A stretch of DNA of 64,000 nt from Cryptomeria japonica (taxonomy: Eukaryota; Streptophyta; Pinopsida; Cupressales; Cupressaceae). Shown here piece after piece: positions 40,999 to 52,080 of the stretch. The stretch is from contig NC_081409.1 of assembly GCF_030272615.1 (NCBI RefSeq), positions 20,092,260 to 20,156,259 of the forward strand, read 5' to 3'. Positions within the stretch are counted from its first letter, which is position 1. Each line of letters starts with the position of its first letter. The notes beneath the pieces were generated by a model. That model ran no database searches, was not told where the DNA came from, and worked only from the letters and a program-made list of their open reading frames with translations. Made by a program: the position numbers and the translations under genes.

Positions 40999-41766
40999 TG
41001 TATATGGTGAAAATGGATAACAATAATAACGATATTAAAAGGCTAAATGAATTCAACCACAAAAGCCTAGCCTAACAACAACAAAGATCCACCATAACAT
41101 ATGAAGATTACCTAAGACAATGCAAATCAAATGAAATCACAAAGATTATACCATCACATGTCCAATAGGGTTTGGATATCCATTCTTCCTATCTCCATTG
41201 ATCTTGCTTGATATATTTGCTCTCAGATTTTATGTGCACAAGAGCTCAACAAAGAACGAAATGTGGTTGCAAGTAGGATCGTATATGCCAAGTAGTCAAT
41301 TGATCAAGTAGTTAGGGTTTGATAACGAAGGAAGCATCTCCTTATATAGAAGACACTATATGAAATGGAGGGATAAGATTGAGAGGTGTAAAAGGAGGTC
41401 GGCTATGATTAGAAGGTAGGTAAAAGAAATAATAAAATAATGAAAGAGGTTGGTAGTGTATGAATTAAGAGATGAATGACATGTGTCATGGGTAGAAAAG
41501 GTTAATGAATTAATTAAATAAATAAAGATTTATTTAATTAATAGAAGAAGTGGGATCAATTAAATAAATAAGATATTTATTTAATTTAGGAAAAGGATGA
41601 TTTAAATAAATAAATGTATTTATTTAAATGAGAAATAAGGTTAGAAGAGGATAAATGAATTAATTAAATAAATAAAGATTTATTTAATTAATAGAAGAAT
41701 TAAGCTTAGATAATTAAATAAATAAAATATTTATTTAATTAGACTGGACAATTTTGGGTGTCTACA
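40999..41766 (-). repeat. T2 5' LTR
   Basis: 768 bp, same length as its partner at 6363-7130, followed by GATAC. Confidence 0.88.
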
Positions 41767-41771
41767 GATAC
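41767..41771. repeat. T2 target-site duplication, right (GATAC)
   Basis: Matches 6358-6362. Confidence 0.85.
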
Positions 41772-41812
41772 CAATTCAGCCCCCCCTCTCAGTATCTTTG
41801 GGAATCCTAACA
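41772..41812 (+). repeat. S1 3' LTR, right part
   Basis: Continues the LTR cut at 6362 and ends CCTCTCAGTATCTTTGGGAA...CCTAACA. S2's LTR ends in the same style, which supports one family type. Confidence 0.7.
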
Positions 41813-42279
41813 CATAGTACAAATCAAGAAAAACCCTCCAAATATTCAACCCTAACTCAATAATATTCTTATACTGATTCTTAAGAGTAATCCCATCACT
41901 TTTAGACATTTCCTTCCAGAGGTCATTGAATTTTGCATGGCTTACTTCTCCCATTTCAATATGAATGTATGCCCTAATATATTTAGTGTAAAGACAGTAA
42001 GTTAGAACATTCTAGAACACACCCTCTTTATATTTATAATTCACTACAAACAAGTATGGCTTCAGGACAGGTCATGGATTTAGCTTAGGGTCAACAACAA
42101 CTGGAATTGACATTGTAGCAACAACTAGGGTTTACGTTCACTAACACTTCACACACATAGATTGCACAACAACTCTTTTTCTAGCAGGAGCTGTCAAAAT
42201 ATCAATTCGCAAGTGAGCAAAATAGGTCTAAAATCCTTATATATTTAAATCAACCAAGTATTGTCAATCATTAATGCAT
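41813..42279. other. Unassigned stretch
   Basis: AT-rich and without a clear coding frame. A short minus-strand frame (41954 down) reads MGEVSHAKFNDLWKEMSKSD, which I do not recognise. It may be more of the damaged copia gag to its right. Confidence 0.3.
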
Positions 42280-42802
42280 TTTGACCAAAATGCTATTAAA
42301 AAATTTGTTTTCTCTCTTTCATTGCAGACTAGTCAGACCATTCGGAATACATCATAAATTACTTCTTGAATATTGTTATGCTAAAAGTACTTCAACACCG
42401 AACTACATTGGGGTTCTTAATATCTTCTTTCAATTCTCCCCCTCAGACCTAGTAGTGTGTTTTTTATTTTATTTTTCAAGAAGATGGCTCAACACCCATA
42501 GAAGGTGTGGATCCATCTTTAGTCTTTTCTTCAACCTTATCATCTACTTTTTAACCCAATTCATCTTCATTTTTTCTCTTTCAAATTCTATTGAAAGATT
42601 GAGTAGAGTTCATATTTCTGTATCCATTCCATATCATCCTTCTTCTACATTCAGTAGCCTATGCCCAAGCTTATTGCAAGAGTAACATCTTATGCTATTA
42701 TATTGATTTTTGATTTGACTTCTTTGTTTACTAGATCTATGTCCAAATTTATTGCATATAAAACAATTTCCATTAAAAGGATATCTAGATGTAGCTTGAG
42801 AA
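42280..42802 (-). pseudogene. Copia gag fragment with two zinc-knuckle remnants
   Basis: On the minus strand about 42770-42735 reads CFICNKFGHRSS and about 42690-42665 reads CYSCNKLGHRL, each a C-x2-C-x4-H knuckle with the last Cys lost. Two knuckles are typical of copia gag. The fragment abuts the S2 LTR, so S2 probably inserted into, or recombined with, another minus-strand copia. Confidence 0.5.
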
Positions 42803-43827
42803 TGTTAGGTCCTAGAGGCAACTGAGAGGGGGGCGGGGGGGGGTTGAATTAGTTGTCCAATAAATAAAAACCAAAAATAACTTAACCAAACTTTAATGTC
42901 AGTAGATAGTTTAACAGTTAATTGCAGTACCGGTAAAGTTTAATGCATGAAACAGAAAGACAAATAACATATACAACACATAACACATTTATTTGAATGT
43001 GGAAACCCTGTAAGGGGAAAAACCACAGTGGGAAACCTTATCCACAATCAAATGATACTACTGTAGATAGTATGTGTGTACAATATGGTGTCTGCACATG
43101 CAAAAGGGCCAACTATCTGGAGCTCACTGCTCAATCACAAAATGGGAGTCACACTAACTACAATTGGATGGTTATATCCAAGGATAATGTACTATTTAGA
43201 ATAGCATCTTCATATGCTAGATTCAGTACTGGTTAAGCTCTGATATGCCTTCTTCAAACCTTCCTTCAATCCTGAATGATGTTTGCGTGTATAGTTCTGC
43301 TTATATTCACACATACCTTATTACAATCCTTTTCCACACTCTACCACACAATCTCATAAATGAGATCTTACATATATACCAAAACCTAAGACTAAATGAG
43401 TAGGTCATCTTACTAAGATATTATAATAAAATCAATTATAAATGAATCAATATTCGATGCATCACGTCAGCTCAAGGCATTTACAATAATAACAAATCAT
43501 CTTTATGACATGTTGTGCTGATCTGGAATAGATATGTTTGCCAGTGTATAACCTGGACCTATTTGCAGGTAACAACAAATATGCAAACCCAAATAAACCA
43601 ATGAACAAATCACCAAAACCAAGTGTCCAAACAATGTCTTTGATATAACCATGTAATATCCAAGTCATTCCAAGTGCCGCTGAACAATATAACCTGCTGG
43701 TGAACCAGATACCGGTGACTGTGCATAAATCACTAATCATGCCGGTGAACATAAACAAGAATCTCCAAGTACTAATAAGTGTTGACATCAATGACAAAAC
43801 CATATCAGCATATCCAAAATACCAACA
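42803..43827 (-). repeat. S2 3' LTR
   Basis: 1025 bp. On the minus strand it starts TGTTGGTATTTTGG after a polypurine tract and ends CCTCTCAGTTGCC...CCTAACA. It has ACCGGT/GCCGGT motifs, a (G)n run at 42827-42842 and a 43xxx region with several CCGG cores, as in S1. Confidence 0.8.
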
Positions 43828-44110
43828 ATCTCCCCCTTTGGCATTGATGGCAACACAAGATGGAAAAACCATCAAAGTGCCAAAATAGAAATGCCAAAAA
43901 CCAAAAAATAAATAATCTCCCAAAGAGATCATTAACCAAAATTCAAATTATAGATACAGAGAGTAACAATCTCTCCCAAAAAGATAAAGTGTTTTTCCAT
44001 AGATATCTCTCCCCCTTTGACATCAAATGCCAAAGTAATATAAAAAATAGATTTATAGAGCTCATACAAAATACCAACTTATCAATTTATCCAACTATTC
44101 CCCCTGAGAA
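43828..44110 (-). other. S2 multiple polypurine tracts
   Basis: Minus-strand GGGGGAGAT-type motifs occur at 43828-43840, about 44005-44020 and about 44098-44106. Repeated polypurine tracts before the 3' LTR are a Sirevirus hallmark. Confidence 0.6.
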
Positions 44111-44179
44111 GTAGCTCTCCTCATCAAAGCCAGAAAAAAGATTTCTCTGTTAATTATGTTGGTTGATGACGATCATCAA

Positions 44180-45000
44180 TTCTCTAAGTCTCTATTGGTG
44201 AGGGTATAACTCCAAGTTGCTCTCTTAGATATTCAAAAGTTTTTTTAGGCAAAGGCTTAGTAACAATATCTGCAATCTACTCTTTAGTATTCACATAAAC
44301 CAATTTCACTCTTTTTGCTTCAACATTTTCTTTAAGAAAATTGAATTATATAGAAACATGTTTAGTTTTAGAGTGAAATATCGGATTCTTTGATATACCA
44401 ATTGCTGTCATATTATCACAGTAAATAGTTATAGGTTCCTTGCATTTTACCTTTATGTCCTTCAACATTTCTTTTATCCATAATACCTGTGTATAGTTAG
44501 TTGCTGCTACAACATATTCTGATTCTATTGTTGATAAAGATGTACAACTTTATTTCTTGCTCAACCAAGAGATTAATGTGCTGCCAAGAAAAAAATGCTC
44601 CGTCGGTGGTGCTTTTTCTATCATCTACATCTCCTGCCCAATTATCAAATTTCATCTCTAGGATACCATAAACCAAGATTTGTAGTTCCTTGTAGATATC
44701 GAAAAATCCTTGAGTTGTTGATTCATGATTTTCTTTAGGATTACTCTGAAATCTTGAAACAATACATCTTACATTCATAATATCAGATCTTGTTTGTGTC
44801 AAATACAATAAACCTCCTATCATATACTTGTACCCAGTCGGATTAACAGGTGTTGATTCATCCTTCAAAAATAATTTATTAGTTGTAGTCATAGGTGTGC
44901 TTACCGGTTTAGAGTTTTCCATGCCAAATTTTTTTAGTAATTCCTTCAAGTACTTAGATTGATTTAAGAATATATTTTTATCAATCTGTGAGATCTGCAA
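44180..45000 (-). pseudogene. S2 RNase H region
   Basis: The open part (45000-44497) includes KYLKELLKKFGMENSKPVST, YMIGGLLYLTQTRSDI and NWAGDVDDRKSTTDGAFFSW. After a frameshift near 44520 the family's C-terminal motifs continue: EYVVAATNYTQVLWIKEMLK, YCDNMTAIGISKNP, HSKTKHV and, after two stops, ADIVTKPLP. The RNase H Asp residues are present, but the gene is broken. Confidence 0.85.
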
Positions 45001-45002
45001 TC

Positions 45003-45956
45003 CTAAAAAATAATTTTCTCCCCAATCATAGACATTTCAAATTCTTCCTGCATCTTTTTAGAAAAGTCTTTACACAATCCATCTTCTCCTCCAAAGATTA
45101 TATCATCAACAAAAACTTCAATAACAAAGATGTCATCATTAGTCACTTTGTAATATAGATTGTTGTCAGCATTACCTTTAGTAAAATCAATCTTCAAAAG
45201 ATATTTGTCCAATCTAGCATACCAAGCTCTAGGAGCTTGCTTCAATCCATTTAAAGCTTTCCTTAACCTACAAACCATATCTTTGTCATCTGTCAAAGAA
45301 AATCCATCAGGTTGTTTAATGTAAACTTCTTCTTCAAGATCACCATTCGGAAAAGCACATTTAACATCCATTTGATATACTTTATAGTTCTTGTGTGCTG
45401 CAAAAGCTAAGAATAGTCTGACTGCCTCAATTATAGCTACCAGTGCAAAGGTTTCATTATAATCAATTCCTTCCTTCTGTGAATATCCCTTACACACTAA
45501 TCTTTCTTTATTTATGATTACCTTACCATCTTCAATAAGTTTATTTCTGAATACCCATTTAGTTCCAATTACATTTTTGTCTTTAGGTTGGGGAACTAAT
45601 GTCCATGTGTTATTCTTTTCAATTTGTTCCAATTCATCTTTCGTAGCTTTAATCTTGTGTTTATCTTCACATGCCTCATTAATTGATGCTAGTTCAATTT
45701 GAGAAATAAGACATACCCCTTCATTTGTCAGTCTTCCTCTAGTCATAACTCCTTGATACTTGTTCCCAATTATATGATTTTTAGAGTGATTCAATCTTAC
45801 ATACTGGGGTGTTTTCACTTGCCATTGTTCCCCAGTCACTGTTGAATCCTCAGATGATGTCGGTGTGACTGGATCAACATTCTGTACCAGTGTGCTTATC
45901 GTAGGTTCATTTGTGATTATCTCAACTGCCGGTTCAGAGTCTATAGACCTTCTAAA
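45003..45956 (-). pseudogene. S2 reverse transcriptase
   Basis: The open part 45839-45003 (278 aa) shows copia [42 protein letters not shown] (family: AFLNG), [20 protein letters not shown] and FVDDIIFGG at the YVDD position. Upstream codons to 45956 are the integrase-RT linker. It is in frame with the integrase but separated by stops. Confidence 0.88.
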
Positions 45957-46588
45957 CTATTCATCAATCTTCACATTTGCACTCTGAATGATTTTCTGCA
46001 ATCTTTTATTAAAACATCTATATGCCTTGCTCTTAGATGAATAACCAAGTAATATTCCTTCATCACTTCTAGGATCAAATTTTCCAATATACTCATCTCT
46101 TCTAATGTAGCATTTACTTCCAAATATTCTAAAATATTTAAGAGTAGGAGTATTACCAAACCATAGTTCATTAGGGGTCTTACTGGTTTCATCTTTGATG
46201 TGAACTCTATTGAATGTGTAAATAGCTATATTGTCTACTTCTCTCCAATACACATGAGGTAGGTTTTCTTTTGATATCATGCTTCTAGTTCCATCCAAAA
46301 TAGTTCCATTCTTTCTTTCCACAACTCTATTCTACTGGGGTGTCCGAGGTGCTGATAACTGTCTTTTAATTCCATTCACTTCACAGAATGTATTAAATTC
46401 CTTAGATGTGAATTCACCTCCTTGATCTGATCTCAAATATTTGATTTTCTTACCAGTTTCATTCTCTACCATCACCTTGAATAGTTTGAATTTCTCAAAA
46501 GCTTTTGATTTCTCCCTGAGAAAAGTAACCCAACACATTCTAGAATAGTCATCAGTGATTAGCATAAAATATCTATCTCCTTGAAAAC
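45957..46588 (-). pseudogene. S2 integrase, C-terminal two thirds
   Basis: MLITDDYSRMCWVTFLREKS, the catalytic LRSDQGGEFTSKEF and VVERKNGTILDGTRSMI are followed by GILLGYSSKSKAYRCFN. One stop lies between PRTPQ and RVVERKN. The 5' end is cut at the junction with Tat leader DNA. Confidence 0.85.
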
Positions 46589-47835
46589 TTCTTGTGTTTA
46601 ACCTTGTTTTGAATCAATTTGCCTTGTTTTTGAAATGAGATACACTTCAACTTTTGACAAACAAAGAAGACAAGATATTTCAAATTAGACTCAAGACAAT
46701 CATGCTCATTCACACATTTCTTATGGTAGGCAAGGACATTAGGTACTTGATAGGTAGACTCATTATGAGATTCAAGGAGAATACATAGATGCTTGACCCC
46801 ATGGGCTCCCCTCCACGGCACTCACTTCTCAGGGCAGCCAAGCATTAGTCCCCATGGAAATCTCCCCATGGCGAACTTAGTATCTCGTCCAAGTATCCGA
46901 ACTTGTCCTTCTCAAGCAACTAGAAGGATTTTTGGCCTCTAAATACAAGGTGTTTAGTAAGGATTTCTGTTAAGCGTTACTCCTGGCGTCACGCAAGCAT
47001 GATTGAGACATTAAGCCCACCAAGATACCAAACAAATGTAGTCGCACAAGCATGATTTAGACCATGAGGTCCTACTTAGATGTTGATATGAGAAAGATTT
47101 CAAGGGTCATCACTTCCCAAGTAACTATAATTCCCACATAACCCTTCCTTCAAAGATTTCGCTCATCAGGTATTTATTTATAGTGAGTTAGAATGCCAAG
47201 GTATTCTAGCCGTACTCACTTTGGGTTGTTCCCTTCTCATGATTATCACTTGCTTGCAAAAGCAAATGGTCGGGAAGGCAGGCCCTCTAAAGGTGACACA
47301 CAATTAAAGACATGAGCATGGTATCAAAGATCTGGATTTCTGATCACCCTAAGAAGGATGAGAGCATACTCTCCTACTTCAATGTCAAACTCAACAATCA
47401 AAGAAAACATATATTCATTCCATCCTATTTAGAAATCATACTAGGTGCCTAAACATTAATTGCAAACACAAAGTTTACTTGTAGTCCAAGGCAACCTGCA
47501 AAACCCAAGTCAGAAGTTTGATATGTTTAGTCTTTGACTATCGAACCTGCATAAAATGTGTTAGTAGTTTCATTTGTTGTCTTTGCCATGCGTATGCTAA
47601 GGTGCTGCATAGAGAGTCAGTACCAAAAACCAAAAAAGCAGAAATAAAATGCAAAAGAAAACAATTTGCAAGTGAAAAACACTGCCTTTTACCTCTGTTT
47701 CTGGCCCTACACAGGCACATAATTCCCTAGAAAAACCCGCATTACCCTGTTTCTTGGGTTTTTGACCTGCAAATCATCTCAAAAGCACTCAAAAGCATGG
47801 TTAGGGGGTTAGTTCATGTCGGGTTCACCAATTAA
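46589..47835 (-). other. Orphan Tat leader fragment (T4-type)
   Basis: Nearly the same as 62665-63933, the leader of T4. It starts mid-leader directly against the S2 integrase and runs into the LTR at 47836, with a PBS-like TTGGTGAACCCGACATG on the minus strand. It must be the 5' leader of another Tat copy that shares this LTR with T4. It contains one degenerate ACACAGGCACAT motif near 47709. Confidence 0.75.
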
Positions 47836-49460
47836 TGTAGCTAGGAAATCAGAAATCATCAAAGCAAATATGAATTATTAGTCATAGCTCAATCACAAAA
47901 GCTGAAATGCAATGATCAATCCTAACACACTCAATAAAGACATGAAAACAAAACATTCAAGATTTAAAGCTAAGCAAACCAAGTGCAAATTTGAATGTCT
48001 CCTTCATGTGGCTCCATCGTCCTTCTTTCTCCTTCAAATAGCTTTGTTGCGGATCTCACCTACTAGTGCATGATCATGATATGAAAGCAAGTAGACAAGA
48101 TGATTGCTCAAGAATACTCGAAGCGTGATTGATTTGACAAAGTGATTAGAAAAAGTGATTCGTTCGATAATGTGATTAGTTGGGATTGAAGAAATTCATC
48201 CAATTTATAGATAAATTGGAGAAAAGATCAAATTAGCATGAAGAGATTCAAATGGAAATTGCAAATCAATATGACAAATTATGACAAATTTGCACTTTCT
48301 ATGCAAAATTGATTGATTGATAATTCATGACAAATTATGACAACTTTCTATGTCAAAATTGATTGATTGTCAATTATGACAAATTATGACAAATTGAAAT
48401 GTCATTCCCATGAAATTAGGAGAAAAATAGGAGGAAATTGAATTAGAAATTAGGAAAATTAGAAAATTGGAAAATAGAAATTTAAGAAATTAGAAAAATG
48501 AGGAAAATAGGAATTAGGAAACTAGTGAATTAATTAATAATTTTTTCATTTATTAATTAATTCACAAAGAGGGAATTTAGAAATTGATGAAAAATTAGGA
48601 ATTAGGAGAAATTAGGTAAATCAATTAATAATTTGTCATTTATTAATTAATTCACAAATAGAAGAATAATTAGTTAGCCAATTAAATTAAACATTTAATT
48701 GTGACACGAAGACTTAGGATAAATAAATAATTTATTTAACCTAGAGGGAGAAATGACAAACAGGGTTAAATGAATAAAATCATGAAACCCTAAAAGATGA
48801 ATTAGAAATGCAAGGATGACAATTAAGTCTTGATGAAGGATAATTGATATCGATTCGATTTGATCATGATTCTGACTTAATAAAAGACCAATGCTTGACA
48901 AATGATTTGATTTAATAAATGCGCCAATTGACAAGGAACAATGACAAATTGATCCAAATTGACATGATTGAGAAGGACAAGAATCGATGACAAATCGATC
49001 ACAAAATGACAAAATTGACAAGAAGACAAGGATCGATGACAAAATAGATTGCAAAATGACAAGATTGAAAATGACCATGATCGATGACAAATCGGTCGCA
49101 TGATGACAAGATTGATAAAGACAATGATCGATGAGAAATTGATCGCATGATGACAATATTTGTAAAAGGACAAAACCCTAATTAGGATTGACGATGTCCA
49201 AAATGATGACAAATGAATACGCACATAGATGCGACAGGATAAGATTGACCAAAATCATGACAAATATTGTTATCGACAAGACTAAATTCAAGAGTGAGAT
49301 AAATGAAGAATGTAGAAGAATGACTTAATGCTCACAAATGATAAAGACCAAGTGTGTGACATAGGAGAAATGTTAATGCGATGCAAAAACCCTAAAATAA
49401 GGCAATGCGCCAATGTTAAAATACGACTCCACAAGCGTTGACCATTTTTAGGTGTCTTCT
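47836..49460 (-). repeat. T4 3' LTR
   Basis: 1625 bp. Starts TGTAGCTAGG. The right end reads GTGTCTTCT instead of GTGTCTACA, so the terminal dinucleotide is mutated. It is shared with the leader to its left. Confidence 0.85.
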
Positions 49461-49470
49461 TTTTGCCCCT

Positions 49471-49506
49471 CTTTGAGACAATGCGATTTTAAGCGTTGTT
49501 TCAAAG
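49471..49506. other. T4 polypurine-tract stem-loop
   Basis: Same 36-nt stem-loop as T3 and T2 (CTTTGAGACAA with TTGTTTCAAAG), overlapping the polypurine tract at 49461-49474. Confidence 0.65.
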
Positions 49507-49556
49507 AACAATAATGAAAATGCCCCAGATGCTGACAATGACATATGCATGCCCCC

Positions 49557-49602
49557 TCGAGGAATTGGCCGGAAACATCCACAAAAGAGGCCAATTGATC
49601 GA
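49557..49602. other. T4 distal stem-loop
   Basis: TCGA plus AATTGGCC pair with GGCCAATT plus TCGA; same as T3. Confidence 0.65.
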
Positions 49603-49733
49603 TAAAAATGATAGGATCGAATGGACAGACAATCGAAGATCGGACACACAAAGGACAAGCAATTAAAGGTTCAAAAGACCATGACCGGCATAAGATGGAG
49701 AGGGCACACGTCCATCTATGCACTGACAAAGAT

Positions 49734-49740
49734 CTATAAA
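49734..49740 (+). promoter_or_regulatory. TATA-like box of T4 antisense PMD gene
   Basis: CTATAAA followed by TGAGAC, 104 bp upstream of the ATG at 49838. Confidence 0.45.
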
Positions 49741-49837
49741 TGAGACAAGGAGAAGGAAAATTGCTCATTTGCACTAGCCCAAGAGGAAAATTTGTTGCTC
49801 TGGAAAAGGACACTTGCAGAGGGATGGTGACATTCCA

Positions 49838-49900
49838 ATGGCAGATCACCTTGGAGAATGTGTATGCACATATAGATGACTAGACGACGCGGGAGTAGCG
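49838..49900 (+). pseudogene. T4 antisense PMD gene, exon 1 (broken)
   Basis: The ATG of Met-Ala-Asp-His-Leu-Gly-Glu aligns with codon 6 of the T3 exon. A TGA and later TAG interrupt it. The GTATGT donor at 49901 is intact. Confidence 0.55.
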
Positions 49901-50283
49901 GTATGTATCTCAAAAACCCATATTTTCAATTTTATGAATTTGACTTGCTTGCGGGACATTGCGGGGCCCACAGGGGATGCAGAAAATGACTTTTGCGCTT
50001 GTGTAGGGCAAATCCTGCACTTGTGTAATGTCTTCTATGCTTGTGTAGAGGGACATAGGCATAGGTTATGTGACACAGGTGCAGGACTCATCACACAGGC
50101 GCAGTTGTACTCTGGCAACCCTAATTTTGGTCAAAACAGCATGCAAATGATTCGGAAAGGGGGGATAAGGGTAGGATAGGTCAGAATAGCTTAGAAACAC
50201 CCTGATTTGTGGATGAAATGAGGAAATGCAACCCGTAGGAGAAAACCCTAAAACTGACAAAATATGCCCCAATTGTGATGCAG
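49901..50283 (+). other. T4 PMD intron 1 with nested ladder
   Basis: 383 bp, GTATGT to TGTGATGCAG. The ladder at 49993-50104 has arms TTGCGC, CTGCAC and CTATGC, then GCATAG, GTGCAG and GCGCAG in mirrored order, each joined to a TTGTGT or ACAYAG half. Confidence 0.65.
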
Positions 50284-52080
50284 AGTCGACAATATCCATT
50301 GATCACGTGGGAGAATCGACCAGACTGCTTCATGTTACGACATAGACTCAGGAGCACAGACAGAGATACATTAGCAAGACTTGGGATATACTATATCACA
50401 TTCATGCCCAAGATTAGGGAAAATATAGGACTGCTGACTGCATTGGTAGAGCGATGGCATTCAGAGACCTCCTCTTTCCATCTAGCGACAGGAGAGGCGA
50501 TGGTGACACTAGAGGATGTATGGCATATCCTCCACATTCTGATTCATGGAGAGATGGTGGAGTATGACCCAGTGACAGGGGGAGATGCATTGTGCAGATT
50601 ATTTGAGTGCGACGCAGATGATCTGGATATCATAGAGAGGGAGATCGGCTAGGAGACCATGGCATCGGAGTATGATCGATGATATGTGGTGATAGCAGTG
50701 GTGATATCATGTCTACTAGCAGGAGATAGACGAGGACATGGATTCCCTATTGGATGGGGAAGAGTGCTAGAGCAGATGGCGACAGAGGGGACAGTGTATG
50801 CATGGGGACTATGTGTACTGGCTATGCTATATTTTCAGTTGCATCAGATAGCATATCAGGGAGTGCAGACTTTGAGCTGTGGAGTCACATTGTTATAGGT
50901 ATGGGCATTTGAGCACATACCCATATGTCGACCGATCACAGAGAGACAGGTATTACCACACAAACCATATGTGTACTGCTATGGGGGAGCACTGAGATAG
51001 GGTCCTTTTGGATACATATTGTATTGGCAACACGAGCTAGACAGACTGAGAGAGTTCACATGGAGGCCATATCGGGATTGCCCTGGATGGTCAGATGATA
51101 GTGATGAGCTACCGTATTGCAGACAAGAGAGGTACCTGATTGGGCGACCAGTGAATCGCCAGAGAGTGATTGAGATGTACCTACTAAAGAGAGTTAGATG
51201 ACAGTTTGGAGAGAGACAAGATGTACCTAGGAGGACTGCACACTTTTCCCGATCTCATAGAGAGATGAGTCAGTGGGGGAGTATGATTCAGCCACACATA
51301 GCATATGCTGACTTCACACAGCTACAACAAAGATAGTGGGATTGGAGATCAGATGTGGAGGATGTCGGGATGATAGAGGAGTATGAGAGATGGTTTGCAC
51401 GATGGCGACTAGTGCCATTGACAGATCCAGACATTCCAGTATCGAGGAGATAGGAGGACTTCCCACTCATTGGAGAGGAGGAGGGAGATGATGAGGACAC
51501 GGAGGATGAGGGTGGTGATGAGAATGAGGGGGATGATGAGGATGAAGATGAGGATGGGGATGATGAGGATGAGCCAGATTCAGGTGAGCATGAGGCATTG
51601 CAGGATATACCCATAGAGCCAGAGACAGCTAGCATAGAGGAGATGGAGATGTGCAAGGCTACCATAGCGAGTCAGCATGATCATATTGTGACTTTAGAGG
51701 GACAGAATGCCATCTTGAGGATAGAGCAGGATCAGTTCAGAGCAGAGATAGCTAGACTCATTGCGGTTCGAGATGCAGCAATAGCCCTGGCACAGCGAGA
51801 GGAACAGAGAGTCACTGAGTATATTGGGTCGATTAGGTATGCCAGTGCACGGGAGATGGCACAAATGTTGGTAGAGACCGGAGAGGAGATATGCCATTGG
51901 AGGACACTATATGAGAGTGTAGTCCCACCAGAGCAGAGCAGCTTCATATCGGGCACGATCGAGGACAGAGAGCAGGGCACGCTCTTGGAGGTCATTGAGC
52001 AGCATGGGGGTGAGTGGACCTATGAGACCACCACAGCTAGGACCAGGAGGGACATCATCCGCGAGACATGGCAGGGATGA
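50284..52080 (+). pseudogene. T4 antisense PMD gene, exon 2
   Basis: Reads RENIGLLTALVERWHSETSS, TLEDVWHILHILIHGEMVEY and, after a TAG at 50650, GWGRVLEQMATEGTVYAWGL, then CPGWSDDSDELPYCRQERYL. The acidic stretch (51480-51590) and coiled coil (QDQFRAEIARL onward) follow. Stops at 51199-51201 and 51334-51336 are shared with T3 (23025-23027 and 23160-23162). A frameshift near 51940 gives a different tail from T3. Confidence 0.7.

Larger units (their letters stand above)
6363..41766 (-). mobile_element. T2: non-autonomous Tat-lineage element (contains C1 and T3)
   Basis: Two 768-bp LTRs (6363-7130, 40999-41766) begin TGTATATGG, end GTGTCTACA and are flanked by GATAC. A partial comparison shows roughly a dozen substitutions between them. 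Reading on the minus strand, the order is LTR, leader (40998-38438), gag, protease, integrase C-terminus (10459), spacer, antisense PMD gene, polypurine tract, LTR. RT, RNase H and the integrase core are absent, so it needs an autonomous relative such as the T3/T4 family. C1 interrupts gag at 14493-38182. Confidence 0.85.
42803..46588 (-). mobile_element. S2: 5'-truncated Sirevirus-like Ty1/copia element
   Basis: Minus-strand order: integrase, RT, RNase H, multiple polypurine tracts, LTR. It stops abruptly inside the integrase at about 46588, where Tat leader sequence begins. Gag, protease and the 5' LTR are missing. Confidence 0.85.

Noticed and set aside
41739-41954. Minus-strand frame reading GEVSHAKFNDLWKEMS as a host gene exon
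   Set aside because: It runs through the S1 LTR end, is short, and matches nothing I know. It is kept only as unassigned sequence.
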